In this document: positions 11,501-20,339 of the stretch, piece by piece
Layout of the letters: each line of letters opens with the position of its first letter
Numbering within the stretch: the first letter of the stretch is position 1
IMG/VR virus record: IMGVR_UViG_3300021091_000124
Coordinates: 1-49,335 of that record
Length of the DNA stretch: 49,335 nt
Strand: one strand, 5' to 3'
Origin: a virus
Made by a program: the position numbers and the translations under genes
The notes under the pieces: model-generated
What the model saw: only the letters and a program-made list of their open reading frames with translations
Databases searched by the model: none
What the model was told of the DNA's origin: nothing

Positions 11501-11760
11501 AAAGAACTATTAAATTAGCGAGTTTACTTTTATTATTTGAACAAATTAAATCACAAAAAGAAGTTTTAAAAAGATTAAATTTATTATATACATCAATTTT
11601 AATTTCTTTTCAAAATAGGGGTGAAATAGCTGAATTTAAAATCAAGTTGGATGAGGAATCAACAACAACTGAGGATTTACTTAATAATTTATTGCGTGGT
11701 GCAATTTTTGTTAAGTTTCGAGGCCAGTCCAATATTGAAATTGTAAAATTTGAAATATAA
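8581..11760 (+). CDS. Divergent tail sheath-like protein C
   Basis: 1059 residues from the ATG at 8581; an in-frame ATG at 8569 adds four residues but has no ribosome site, whereas GGTGAAA stands just before 8581. It aligns by eye with sheaths A and B along its length: NAVLGQPFVPDF near the start, TPWIVSQGF and KLFRIHAINPGKYSNQLGI in the middle, LTGGFDGLNMFDENEF, then RNIVLPAGVMAVSIL and LSRLNIRNILCNLKRTIK at the end. The FGQKTL motif of A and B is eroded and the usual W-(F/Y)-AP-AG segment is missing, so this copy has diverged strongly. It may be a specialised sheath ring, for example near the neck or baseplate, or a sheath-like decoration. Third paralog, downstream of the tube gene. Confidence 0.8.
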   Translation: MAEINSQTISVGNPILNREFFIKNNSNIGKQATAILGNAVLGQPFVPDFSSNFNSTVNLQNEYFNAFSTKNGSYIENALQFDRNIIPYLSAYSVLSNGGQLNFTRLAGLDLAQKDPGNPNYAGLKPGFLIDPTQKIYACYLELQRAPARVNQFNYNLLSTNNVERVLVGYILTAKNVTLSVSLGETINDEKIFKLIITGATNLSTETNTFSQFTVQENIKSAAYDNVIFSFNKRNHDNFFWKNVLNLNELRLDEFGYTFIYYKDVMNDILDSYTINDCKLVNISNVPNIKNFQQEFKYANTPWIVSQGFYSLNELSDRRDLRHRVKKLFRIHAINPGKYSNQLGIKITPRTLNNHLEYASFDLHLINTRTDTTIFEFNNLDLNQDSVNFIGRVIGTQFTYFDLATRRIVTQGEYLQQNPWIRVELSNEVLSGNLKLNTIPAGFLGYNRLNDITDGSNTVKSNYLNYVACTQMDLDSDTLFEKHTWGKNFKNIEVIRINRDNRKKKFNAAFKKKIDNQNFSETIVQSIDYYNRIHYSYYNQDLVQDRATYNEEYLNQYFFESNSSNILTHQYDDMFHLEKIYLLNEKKENNYLQRWDLAKYQHDGNSIKNLIFPASIVKNSLFPIQASVDTIKEIFYYFTINQKSITKSFDENYNSEYARVDSIEEVNFFDDQTSVLSFSLNLTGGFDGLNMFDENEFAITDIGLNNSKYLRELYKIGLDIINQETNGQNEIIYLPEIYQPEIVEYATQLISQNGYSMLLLDKPLMNNADEIIYCKNLLSLPDSSPESDFSGYLKWAFKKYVYKYSTANINVEEQDKINIVNTLQSAKYNQTLSQVSSYMNYCLCEINNTVDTTLINDGITRNIVLPAGVMAVSILSNYSNNINNMRNPISNVFVTNIGSIMLKNVYCNLINYDNPAMQSNIQLINLLQNNFFYIDLKNRLNTYTFFSNKTHAFTSNNPPVLSRLNIRNILCNLKRTIKLASLLLLFEQIKSQKEVLKRLNLLYTSILISFQNRGEIAEFKIKLDEESTTTEDLLNNLLRGAIFVKFRGQSNIEIVKFEI

Positions 11761-11821
11761 AATTTTATAAGTGTGATATTTTATATAAAATAATCAAATA
11801 TTAAAATAAAACGGAATTTAA

Positions 11822-12712
11822 ATGTCAAGAAAAAATCCATTAAATAATGAAATGATTTCACAAAATGATCAACAAGTTGATATTCAACAAATGTCTCAAA
11901 CAGCAGCAATGTCACAAGGCAAATTTCAAGTTCAAAATGTCGTAAAAGATATTTTTGGAATTGAAGTTCCTGTTGAATCTGTTCCACTTCCTTCAAGAGG
12001 TGTTATTTATTCACCTGATTCACCTTTGTACGGTCAAGAAAGAATTTCAATTAGGGCAATGACAGCTCGTGATGAAGATATTTTAATGAGTCGAGCATAT
12101 ATTAAAAATGGAACAGTTATTACTGAATTACTTAAATCATGTTTAATCAATAAAAATATCGATCCTGATGAAATGATCGCGGGGGATCGTACAGCTATCA
12201 TGATCGCCTTACGTATTACTGGTTATGGCGCTGAATATAATGTTGAGTGTAGTTGTCCAAAATGCAATAAAACTTCTGAACAAACTTTTAATTTAGGTGA
12301 TTTAGGCATTAAAAGATTACAAATTGAACCAATGGCTGATGGTTCTAATTTATTTGAAATTCAGTTACCTATTTGTAAAAAAGTTGTAAAAGTTAAGTTC
12401 GCGAACGGTTATGACGAAAAAGAATTATCAACAATTCAAGAACGAAAAAAGAAAATGGGCATTCAACAAGATACATTGGTAACAGATAAATTACAAACAT
12501 CAATTGTTTCAGTGCAAGGTATCACTGACAAGACCAAAATAGGAATGTTTATTAAAGATATGCCAGCACGCGACAGTTTGGCATTAAGAAAGTTTCTTGA
12601 AGATAATGAACCTAGTGTAAACATGGATGTGACAATGAAATGTAAACATTGTTTTGAAGAAAGCGAGGTTAAATTGCCTATTGAGGCCTCATTTTTTTGG
12701 CCTGACAGATGA
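11822..12712 (+). CDS. Baseplate hub assembly protein of the T4 gp26/gp51 family, zinc-ribbon-like
   Basis: 296 residues. The core segment ISIRAMTARDEDILMSRAYI (residues 76-95) followed by a helical stretch ending in SCLIN matches the T4 baseplate family (Pfam T4_baseplate, PF12322), whose members help assemble the baseplate hub. Two CxxC pairs, C145/C148 and C274/C277, are placed to form one zinc knuckle. The C-terminus ends in SFFWPD, common in this family. The N-terminal 50 residues are polar, Q-rich and probably flexible. The next gene overlaps the end of this one by 59 bases in the +1 frame, across a run of seven T (12692-12698). Confidence 0.7.
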   Translation: MSRKNPLNNEMISQNDQQVDIQQMSQTAAMSQGKFQVQNVVKDIFGIEVPVESVPLPSRGVIYSPDSPLYGQERISIRAMTARDEDILMSRAYIKNGTVITELLKSCLINKNIDPDEMIAGDRTAIMIALRITGYGAEYNVECSCPKCNKTSEQTFNLGDLGIKRLQIEPMADGSNLFEIQLPICKKVVKVKFANGYDEKELSTIQERKKKMGIQQDTLVTDKLQTSIVSVQGITDKTKIGMFIKDMPARDSLALRKFLEDNEPSVNMDVTMKCKHCFEESEVKLPIEASFFWPDR

Positions 12713-12971
12713 TTATAGAACTGTTGTATGGGATGAAATCTTTCATTTAATATATTATATGGGATTCACATACTCAGACGCCTATACAATACCCGTACAA
12801 CAACGTCGTTGGTTTTTTCAAAGATTTGTAAAAGAAATCACAAAATCAAATGAAAATAATTCACCACCACCAACTAGGGCAATGCATACCCAAACACCTG
12901 AAACACGACTTTTTCAAAACAATTCAACACATCGATCAATCTCACCAAATCGTTTAAATCGACCTGTTTAA
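12654..12971 (+). CDS. Small baseplate-hub-associated protein, start unclear or made by +1 frameshift
   Basis: The conserved-looking part is DDYRTVVWDEIFHLIYYMGF followed by TYSDAYTIPVQQRRWFFQRF, a helical pattern that commonly follows gp26-like genes in T4-like phages. The last 40 residues are low-complexity. No ATG lies upstream of this block in frame: only TTG at 12654 and 12681 are available, and neither has a well-spaced Shine-Dalgarno (GAGG at 12665 is 12 bases from the second). The frame is +1 relative to the upstream gene, with TTTTTTT at 12692-12698 just before that gene's stop. It could be a TTG-started protein or the C-terminal part of a frameshift fusion. The real coding portion probably begins near 12700. 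Confidence 0.6.
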   Translation: MKKARLNCLLRPHFFGLTDDYRTVVWDEIFHLIYYMGFTYSDAYTIPVQQRRWFFQRFVKEITKSNENNSPPPTRAMHTQTPETRLFQNNSTHRSISPNRLNRPV

Positions 12972-13018
12972 ATACTACAATTATGATATTTAATTTAATA
13001 AACAAAAGGATTATTCTC

Positions 13019-13279
13019 ATGTCACTATCTTCAAAACAAGATTTACTTATTCATAAAGCCGCTTCTAAATACATTTTAGGCGAAAATATCAATATTGACA
13101 TCAAAGGTAAAAAAGAACAACTCGTCTGCTTAAATCAACTACTCGATGTCTCAAAAAACCTATACGAATCTTTAAATGATAATACCACATCATTAAAAGA
13201 AATTATGTCAATAGTTGAAAACAAAAAACAATTGTCTGATCGATTTGAAAAAATCACAGGTATCAAGTGGAAACTATAA
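13019..13279 (+). CDS. Small protein of unknown function
   Basis: 86 residues from the ATG at 13019, chosen because AAAGGA lies about 10 bases upstream; an in-frame ATG at 12983 lacks a ribosome site. Almost entirely helical by appearance, with heptad-like spacing in the C-terminal half (residues about 45-80). No signal peptide, membrane segment or catalytic motif is visible. It sits between the hub-assembly genes and the tape measure gene on the same strand, so a role in tail assembly, for instance as a tape-measure chaperone, is plausible. That is position-based inference only. Confidence 0.6.
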   Translation: MSLSSKQDLLIHKAASKYILGENINIDIKGKKEQLVCLNQLLDVSKNLYESLNDNTTSLKEIMSIVENKKQLSDRFEKITGIKWKL

Positions 13280-13314
13280 AATAACAACAAATCTTAAAAG
13301 AAAGGAGATATCAA

Positions 13315-16300
13315 ATGGCAGATGATCCATTTAAAAAATTATCGGAAAATCTTAAGGACTCTGATTCAAACGTTGCTAAAGCGATTGTTGATAAATACGA
13401 AAAGTTAAATAAACAAATCGAAAAAGAATTTATCGATAAATTAAATGCAGCTGAAAGCAAAGGGAATGTCGGCGACAAATTGAAAGATTTTAGCGATGGC
13501 ATTAATGACATGTTAAGTGATAATATTGACGACCAAGTAAATAACATTAAAAACGAGTTATTAAAATCAGCAGGCGGTCAAAAATTAAAAGCCCTTAATA
13601 ACAAAATGTATAATAGCTTTGAAAAACAATTAAATGATCTAAGCGCAGGTCAAATCAATGCTTATACTACTCAATTGACAGATATCAAAAAAGAAATTGA
13701 TGCATTACAAAAAGATCCAGGGAAAACAAACGTCCAGAAAGAAAAAGAATTAGGTGATTTAAATACAAAATTAAGGAAAGTGCATAGTGAATTTAAATCA
13801 AATACTTATAATACATTAAATACGTCTCTTGAAAGATTTTCAAAGATGTCCGTTTCTGCAACAAAGTTAATAAACGAAAAGAGCTCATTAATTGATCCTA
13901 ACAAAACAGATGAATTAACGATGACATTATCTTTGTTAAGTGATGAATTTAAAAAAACTGCAAAAACAAATCTAGTTCAGGCATATGGGGGTATTGTCGC
14001 TGGGGCTTCATTGCATTTAAAAAGTATTTTAGGTTTAGGTAAAGATGATAGTATATTTTCGTCAAAAGCTGTATTAGGTTTAGTATCAGGCGGTTTAACA
14101 CCGTTATTAAGTACATTTAAAAATTTACCGACATTAATTAATAGTTTTGTTACACAACTTGACGCGTTTACAACAGCAATTGTCGGTGTTACGCAGGCTT
14201 TAATTGCGGCGCCAATGGAATTAATTAGATTTTCAGCTGATATGGGTAATAAATTACGTAATACAAATATCAAAATTAATAATATGTTGGAAGAATTGCA
14301 AACTTCATATGATATTACGTCTAATGTGGGTGTGTTATTTCAAAATATGCATGGGACTTTAAAGGAGAGAAGACGTCAATTTATGATCGATGCATCGTCT
14401 GATGATCCTGAAAAAGGTCAGTTGGCCAAATTATTTGGCGCCACAGGTGATGATTTATATGAAAAGATTATGAAAGAATCTGACACAATTATCCAAGCGA
14501 TGGGTGTACATGGTGCTAGAATGTCAAAAATCGTGATTGAAAATGCAACATCATCAGACGCAAAAATTTCTAATTATTTCTTCAAAGCAAAAAAGTTAAT
14601 GAATTTAGCTGAAGATGATATTGAATATTTTACAAATGTTGCAATTGCGACAGGACAATCATTTCCAGCTGTTTTTACTGATTTAGTGACAGCTACAAAA
14701 AATGCTGCTAACAAATTTGGCATTGATTTTAAAATGATGTCCAAAGACGTTTTAAGTTTACGTAAAGATATTACAAATTTTGCGCATAAATCCTCAGAAG
14801 ATTTGGCCAATGTTGTAGGTAAATTAACACAATTAGGTGTTAGTACACAATCAGCCATGGCTGTTTTTAAGAAATTTCAAACATTTGAAGATGCTGCTAC
14901 AACTGCAGCACAATTAAGTCAATCTTTCGGTATGATGATTGATTCAATGTCATTATTAAAAGCCCAAGATCCATCTGAAATTATTGAAATGTATAAACAA
15001 GCGTTTGAAGCAACAGGTAAATCTTTTAATGAAATGGATCGTTTCAGCAGGGATTTATTAATTCAACAAACAGGTTTAGATGAAAAAGCTGCGCAAGCGT
15101 TATTTAGTGCAGAAAATGCAGGTAAATCATACGAAGAGGTGATGGACGATATTAAAGATCAAGACCCAACTGAACGTCAAATACAAGTTATGGAAGATAT
15201 GCGCGGTGCAATTGTTGAATTACAACAATCTTTATCAAATACTTTTACCAGCGTTTTTGATGCAATTGAAAAAGGTATTGGTGAAAATCTTGCTGCAAAT
15301 CCTGATTCTTCTTTAAATAAAGCTTTTAGAGGTATGAGTACAGCATTGGAAGGTGTTTATCAAACATTTTTAAACATGGATCTATCTGCATTAGAACCTG
15401 TCTTTAGTCGTATCGCAGGTTTTATTGATGAGATCTCAAAGTATTTATCATCTCCTGGCTTCATTAATGGTATTACAACAATGGCAAATTCTATTATGAA
15501 TATGGCTGATGCTTTATTAAAGGGCGATAGTGATGCATTTAGTAAAAGATTTAAAGAATTTATTAAGCCCGCGCAAGAGATATTTTTTACTTTTTTAGGT
15601 TTCGGTAAAGAAATTTTTACACAGGTTTTAGGTATTTTTATTGAAGGTTTACCTATGATATTAGATGTTGTAAATACAACATTACAAAGTATTCTAGATT
15701 TCATTGATGGTAAAGCTGGTGGTTCTACTTCATTAATTGAAAAGCTAGCCACATTTTTAGGTTTTGATCAAGGCGCAGCAAATGGGAAATTTCAAAACTT
15801 TATGAGAAATATTGAAATTTCTATTGAGAAAATATTTGGAACAAGTGGCACTGGACCTGGATCTAAAGATAGTGGCATTGTGGGTAAATTAGGTAAAATT
15901 TTAAAAAAGTTAACAAAGTTTTTGCAAGATGATTTAACTGCTGCTTTTAATGACTTTTTAGCAAACCCTGAAATCAAAAAGAGAATTGCAGCTTTTGGTG
16001 TTAGTATTGCAGGGAATGTAGCATCTGGTGTCGCAAATTCTTTGAAGTTTTGGAAAGATGATGATGAACCGACAAGCGAGATTAAAGATGGCGTGGTAAC
16101 GCAAAATGGTAGTGTTGTAAAAATTGATAATAAAGACAATATTTTGGCCATGAAAGAAGGTGGACCTATTTCTAAGTTATTAAATAATTCAATGGGTGGG
16201 CAGTTAACTGCTCGAGATGTATATGAAGCTTCAAGACAAGGTATGATTGATGCTTTAACAGCTGTTAAAACAGATCGTCCAATTGTGATTGAAATGAATG

Positions 16301-16446
16301 GAAAAATATTAGGTGAAGTTTTGGTTGAAAATGGAATTACTGCGGCAATGGCAAAGCCGAACTTAACGAGACAATATCCCACTTTAAATAGTGATGCTTT
16401 ACAATATCCAGATTCTCAAGTTCCTTTAAATAGATTTAGAACGTAA
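13315..16446 (+). CDS. Tail tape measure protein (role of T4 gp29)
   Basis: 1043 residues. Residues 1-200 are charged and coiled-coil-like. A hydrophobic Gly/Ala-rich zone follows at about 220-310, then a long helical core with repeated phage-tail motifs, more hydrophobic helices at about 680-830, and a compact end domain with VIEMNGKILGEVLVENG. This is the usual build of a tape measure protein, which sets tail length and is ejected with DNA. By the rule of roughly 1.5 angstroms per helical residue, the tail would be near 150 nm. AAAGGAG precedes the ATG. Minus-strand open frames across this gene (such as 15792-16382) are shadows. Confidence 0.8.
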   Translation: MADDPFKKLSENLKDSDSNVAKAIVDKYEKLNKQIEKEFIDKLNAAESKGNVGDKLKDFSDGINDMLSDNIDDQVNNIKNELLKSAGGQKLKALNNKMYNSFEKQLNDLSAGQINAYTTQLTDIKKEIDALQKDPGKTNVQKEKELGDLNTKLRKVHSEFKSNTYNTLNTSLERFSKMSVSATKLINEKSSLIDPNKTDELTMTLSLLSDEFKKTAKTNLVQAYGGIVAGASLHLKSILGLGKDDSIFSSKAVLGLVSGGLTPLLSTFKNLPTLINSFVTQLDAFTTAIVGVTQALIAAPMELIRFSADMGNKLRNTNIKINNMLEELQTSYDITSNVGVLFQNMHGTLKERRRQFMIDASSDDPEKGQLAKLFGATGDDLYEKIMKESDTIIQAMGVHGARMSKIVIENATSSDAKISNYFFKAKKLMNLAEDDIEYFTNVAIATGQSFPAVFTDLVTATKNAANKFGIDFKMMSKDVLSLRKDITNFAHKSSEDLANVVGKLTQLGVSTQSAMAVFKKFQTFEDAATTAAQLSQSFGMMIDSMSLLKAQDPSEIIEMYKQAFEATGKSFNEMDRFSRDLLIQQTGLDEKAAQALFSAENAGKSYEEVMDDIKDQDPTERQIQVMEDMRGAIVELQQSLSNTFTSVFDAIEKGIGENLAANPDSSLNKAFRGMSTALEGVYQTFLNMDLSALEPVFSRIAGFIDEISKYLSSPGFINGITTMANSIMNMADALLKGDSDAFSKRFKEFIKPAQEIFFTFLGFGKEIFTQVLGIFIEGLPMILDVVNTTLQSILDFIDGKAGGSTSLIEKLATFLGFDQGAANGKFQNFMRNIEISIEKIFGTSGTGPGSKDSGIVGKLGKILKKLTKFLQDDLTAAFNDFLANPEIKKRIAAFGVSIAGNVASGVANSLKFWKDDDEPTSEIKDGVVTQNGSVVKIDNKDNILAMKEGGPISKLLNNSMGGQLTARDVYEASRQGMIDALTAVKTDRPIVIEMNGKILGEVLVENGITAAMAKPNLTRQYPTLNSDALQYPDSQVPLNRFRT

Positions 16447-16505
16447 TTTTAATAAGAATAATTAAAATAATATAATACTTCATAAAGATATTAGAAAGAA
16501 ACAAA

Positions 16506-16790
16506 ATGTTTGAAATTGATTATTTAAAATTATTCACTGATCAGAAAATATATGATGCGCTATTTGCAGCTTTTAAAAAAAATACTTCGTTATCTGATGT
16601 TGAGATTGAAGAACATTTAAAGAAAAGTATTAATAAGCATGGTGATAATATGAATATATTTCTTAAGGAGCATATAAATACATATCAAAAAATGAAAAAT
16701 GATAATTTGACAAATAAAGAAATTGATAGAAAATTAGATGAAATGGTAAATAATATAAAAAGTAAATCTAAAAGTTTTAATAAGGAATAA
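16506..16790 (+). CDS. Small helical protein of unknown function
   Basis: 94 residues, Lys/Asn-rich, likely all-helical, with no membrane segment or known motif. It ends three bases before the next start and is in the same apparent operon between the tape measure gene and a large baseplate gene. The ribosome site is weak (AGAAAG). A tail assembly role is possible from position only. I do not recognise a family. Confidence 0.55.
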   Translation: MFEIDYLKLFTDQKIYDALFAAFKKNTSLSDVEIEEHLKKSINKHGDNMNIFLKEHINTYQKMKNDNLTNKEIDRKLDEMVNNIKSKSKSFNKE

Positions 16791-16792
16791 TC

Positions 16793-19700
16793 ATGTCAAC
16801 TTACGTTTTATCAACAGATGGTAAAGTTTTAAATAATAGCAGTGAAGAAATCAAAGTTGAAAGATTATTAGATGATGTATTATTAGCAGCACATAAAGAT
16901 TTAATAAATAACTTTATACCAAGTATCGTAAGTGACAAAGTATCTAATTTAACGTTTTCAGATTCAACATTATATGATAATAATATCACCAGCGTATCAA
17001 ATCAGTTTAAATATGAAACATATAAAGGCACAGTGATTGGAAAAGATGAAAAATTATATCCTACAGCCTTCGGTGAAAATATGGTTGCAACTGAAGGTGG
17101 TGCACAAAAAAAACAACTGAACTTTTATAAACCGTATAATTCTGTTTTTGATTTAAATTTAAATGAATTAAAGAATTTAGACGGTAAAAATGTTGAGGGT
17201 ATTCAAATTTTTGCTGATGAAATGCAATTAAACCATCTTGGCGCACCTCAAATATATATTGAACCTGATCTTTTAGATGATAATATTTCAAACGTTTTTT
17301 TATCATATGCTGATATTTTTATCGCGTCTTTAATCCCTATTACTGCAATTAGTTTAATACAATCATTGTTACAAGCCGCGCAAGATGGGCCTAGTGATCC
17401 ATTTGGAATAATGCCAAAAATGGGAAAAGACAGTGTATTACCTGATCGTTTAGGTAAATATATTACATATATTCGTTTTGACGAACGAAACAGTCCTGTT
17501 TTAGCACCCTTAGGTAATATTATTATTGACGCACTCGTCTCTTTTTTAAATATAATTGAAAAATTAACAGGCTTTCCTAAAATGAAAGTTGGAAAACACG
17601 TTTTAGGTGTTGCACAAAAATTAATCGGTAACGTTATTTCTTTTTTGTTAGGGTATGTCTTTTATTTATTACCTGGTTTTAAACTCAATTCATTTGATTT
17701 AGGTTTCAGTTGGCAACAAGCGGGAATTTTTTTAACAACATTATTACAAGATGTTTTAGGGGCTGTTACACGAGTTGATTCTTCACGACATATTTTAAAC
17801 ATGTTGAATCGAAAAATTATTATGAACAAATATTTTCATGAAGAAATTTTGCCTAAAGCTAAAACAACAACAGGGGCAAACGGAAATGAATATGATTATC
17901 TTGGTAAAAGCTTAATTAAATTTTCACAATTCTTCTATAAATTTGTGTCTGAACGTGTGGCTGCTGGCGATAAAATTTTTGGAACTTTATTAAACGATAT
18001 GCAAAAAAAACGCAAATTCAGCTTTGCAGTTCAAAAAGTTAGAGAAATCCCATTGGTTTCAGCTGATGAAGGTAATCAAATCGGCCCGATACCAATTGGG
18101 TCATCAATTTTAACAGGTTCAAACTCAACTAATGACGCAAGTCAAAAACAACTTAATAATTTAGATAGGTCTATTTATTCATTAACAACTTTAATTAAAT
18201 CGTCACACCCAAATGCAAATTCTTTTTTTGACTATCACAACGCTTTAATCGAACAAAATGAAAAAATGATGGGCGTGCATAAGGATTCCAATGGTAAATA
18301 TGCAAAAAGATTAAATCAAGAACACGTTAAAAAACTAGAAAGAATCATCGATTCAGATTATATGCCTTTTAGTATTCAAGATTTAAGAACCAACGAATTG
18401 TTTAGATTTCACGCCTTTTTAGAAAGTTTTAGTGATACATTCAACGTAAACTGGGATGATGCAGGGGCAGGTTTTGGTCGAATGGATCCTATTAAAATAT
18501 ATAAAAGCACAACACGCTCAATTTCAGTCGATTTTTGGTTAATATCCATGAACGAAGAAGATTTTCACAACATGTGGTGGATGTTAAATAGAATTATCGC
18601 CTTAATTTATCCACAATGGTCAAAACCAGTTCCAGGCAATATCAACAATCAATTACACGCGGGTATGGACGCAGTACCAGATAGCGACGGTTCAAACACA
18701 GGTAAAAAAGGTTTAAAGTTTTCTCAACCTTTCACACAAATTCCTACCGCTTCACCTGTAATTAGATTAAAATTAGGTGATTTATTTACATCAAATTATT
18801 CTAAAAACAATTTAGCAAAAATTTTTGGATTTGAAACTGATCCAAATATAAATTCTGACAACTTAGCTAAAAAAGAAAATATAACAATTCAAAAAATAAT
18901 TGCAGCTATTCAATCATCACCTGATATTAGTACAAATGATACCAGCACTACTACATTTCGAAAAAGTGCTACATATTTTGGACATGGTATTACATCAAGA
19001 GATAAAATAAAATCTGAAATTGATTGGTTTGAAAAGGATTCTGATATCTATAATTTAATTACACAAAACAGCGACGCTGAATCAGTAAACTTAACTGCTG
19101 ATAATACAACAAATGAAACAGATAATTTTGAATTATCACAACAAATTTCAAATGAAAATAATAACGCTATATATTGGGAAAGTGTCCCTGCATTTAACAA
19201 TAACAATCAAGCTGATAACAGGAAAACTGGTTGGGTGCCGTCAGACATTAAAAAAGGCGATAAATTTTATAAAATGGTGTATTATATTTTTGATATCAAA
19301 GGGGATAAAAACAATAATAAATTAATTATTGCGATGTCGATTGAGATAAAAGCAACGTCTGAAGTTAAACCGCAACTTCCTGCTTTGACATTGGATCAAA
19401 TAATGTTAAATTCTTATAAGGGCGTGTTGAGAAAAGTGTTTAATTATCCCGATCAGTTTGAATCAATTCGAAATATTGAGACATTTATGCAGTCAACAAC
19501 GATTGATGGTAAGATAAATAATCCTGTTGTGAAAGCGTTTGAGAGTACGATGGGTGAGGGTTTGGCAGGGACGATTCAGACATTTGGTGTTAATTTTGAT
19601 CAATCAATTCCTTGGGAGATTACAAAGGGTAATCGTGCCCCTATGGGTGTGAAGATTACCTTTACGATGAGTGTAATACATGATATTTTGCCAGGTTTGG

Positions 19701-19939
19701 ATCATAATGGTTTAATGCGTGCACCTACATATCGTGTGGGAAGTGTGAATCGTAATTTATTTGGTGATTCAGTGTATAACGATAAAATCGATATATTGCC
19801 AGGCAAAAATTATGAATTTACCCTCGAGGAAAGAAATGTAAATGGTGCAACTTCTACTGCACAAGCAAATGAAGTTAAAGTTAACACACAAAATACACCT
19901 GGAGATACAGCTGCAACAACACAATCACCAACAATATAA
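16793..19939 (+). CDS. Large baseplate / tail-tube-junction structural protein
   Basis: 1048 residues, TAAGGAATA upstream. A hydrophobic segment near residues 175-195 and another near 275-300 are followed by a recognisable module at about 535-620: FRFHAFLESFSDTFNVNW, GRMDPIKIYKSTTRSISVDF, then HNMWWMLNRIIALIYPQW. That module occurs in baseplate or tube-initiator proteins of T4-like phages, where it builds the tube-like rings joining baseplate and tail tube. A second part appears near the C-terminus: TFGVNFDQSIPWEITKGN and GVKITFTMSVIHDILPG. It is probably equivalent to one of T4 gp48/gp54, but the assignment to a single T4 gene is not secure. From about 19,320 base composition becomes G/T-rich. 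Confidence 0.55.
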   Translation: MSTYVLSTDGKVLNNSSEEIKVERLLDDVLLAAHKDLINNFIPSIVSDKVSNLTFSDSTLYDNNITSVSNQFKYETYKGTVIGKDEKLYPTAFGENMVATEGGAQKKQLNFYKPYNSVFDLNLNELKNLDGKNVEGIQIFADEMQLNHLGAPQIYIEPDLLDDNISNVFLSYADIFIASLIPITAISLIQSLLQAAQDGPSDPFGIMPKMGKDSVLPDRLGKYITYIRFDERNSPVLAPLGNIIIDALVSFLNIIEKLTGFPKMKVGKHVLGVAQKLIGNVISFLLGYVFYLLPGFKLNSFDLGFSWQQAGIFLTTLLQDVLGAVTRVDSSRHILNMLNRKIIMNKYFHEEILPKAKTTTGANGNEYDYLGKSLIKFSQFFYKFVSERVAAGDKIFGTLLNDMQKKRKFSFAVQKVREIPLVSADEGNQIGPIPIGSSILTGSNSTNDASQKQLNNLDRSIYSLTTLIKSSHPNANSFFDYHNALIEQNEKMMGVHKDSNGKYAKRLNQEHVKKLERIIDSDYMPFSIQDLRTNELFRFHAFLESFSDTFNVNWDDAGAGFGRMDPIKIYKSTTRSISVDFWLISMNEEDFHNMWWMLNRIIALIYPQWSKPVPGNINNQLHAGMDAVPDSDGSNTGKKGLKFSQPFTQIPTASPVIRLKLGDLFTSNYSKNNLAKIFGFETDPNINSDNLAKKENITIQKIIAAIQSSPDISTNDTSTTTFRKSATYFGHGITSRDKIKSEIDWFEKDSDIYNLITQNSDAESVNLTADNTTNETDNFELSQQISNENNNAIYWESVPAFNNNNQADNRKTGWVPSDIKKGDKFYKMVYYIFDIKGDKNNNKLIIAMSIEIKATSEVKPQLPALTLDQIMLNSYKGVLRKVFNYPDQFESIRNIETFMQSTTIDGKINNPVVKAFESTMGEGLAGTIQTFGVNFDQSIPWEITKGNRAPMGVKITFTMSVIHDILPGLDHNGLMRAPTYRVGSVNRNLFGDSVYNDKIDILPGKNYEFTLEERNVNGATSTAQANEVKVNTQNTPGDTAATTQSPTI

Positions 19940-19968
19940 TAATCAAAAGAAAGAAAAGGGGTATGTAA

Positions 19969-20274
19969 ATGGATAGATATAAGAATGTGGGGGTATTGAG
20001 TAATATGGATTTGATGATGTCGAATAAGTATATGACATCGGATTTAACAAGTCGAATCTATCGGGCTTGTGATAGTGGGGCAATTGGGTCGAAGATTATA
20101 ACCTTTAAAAGGGGGGATCGTTTGGATTTGATATCTCAGGTTGAATATGGGAATGGGATGGATTGGTGGTTGATTGCGGCGGCGAGTGGTCTTGGGTGGT
20201 GGTTGCAAATAAATGATGATACGATTATTCGGATACCAAATCGTGATCAAATTAGGGAGATGTTTAATTTATAA
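19969..20274 (+). CDS. LysM-like baseplate wedge protein (gp53-type)
   Basis: 101 residues behind a strong AAAAGGGG ribosome site. The sequence FKRGDRLDLISQVEYGNGM, WWLIAAASGL, then DTIIRIPNRDQI follows the LysM-like pattern of tail protein X and T4 gp53 (hydrophobic strand, G-D, helix with Y-G, W-W, a second helix, then an I-x-(I/V)-P strand). In T4, gp53 clips wedge subunits together in the baseplate. The small size means it is essentially the LysM-like domain alone. It is notably G-rich on the coding strand compared with genes on either side. Confidence 0.6.
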   Translation: MDRYKNVGVLSNMDLMMSNKYMTSDLTSRIYRACDSGAIGSKIITFKRGDRLDLISQVEYGNGMDWWLIAAASGLGWWLQINDDTIIRIPNRDQIREMFNL

Positions 20275-20339
20275 ATTTATTTTTATATAAAATATTTAAT
20301 AATTATATAAAATCAAGTCATGATATGTGTGAATATTAA

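Noticed and set aside
12709-12750. ATG at 12709 as start of the gene after the gp26-like gene
   Set aside because: It is in a different frame from the conserved block and reaches a stop after about 13 codons.
15792-16382. 196-codon minus-strand frame opposite the tape measure gene
   Set aside because: Lies fully under a strongly supported gene with phage tail motifs and has low-quality composition; a shadow.
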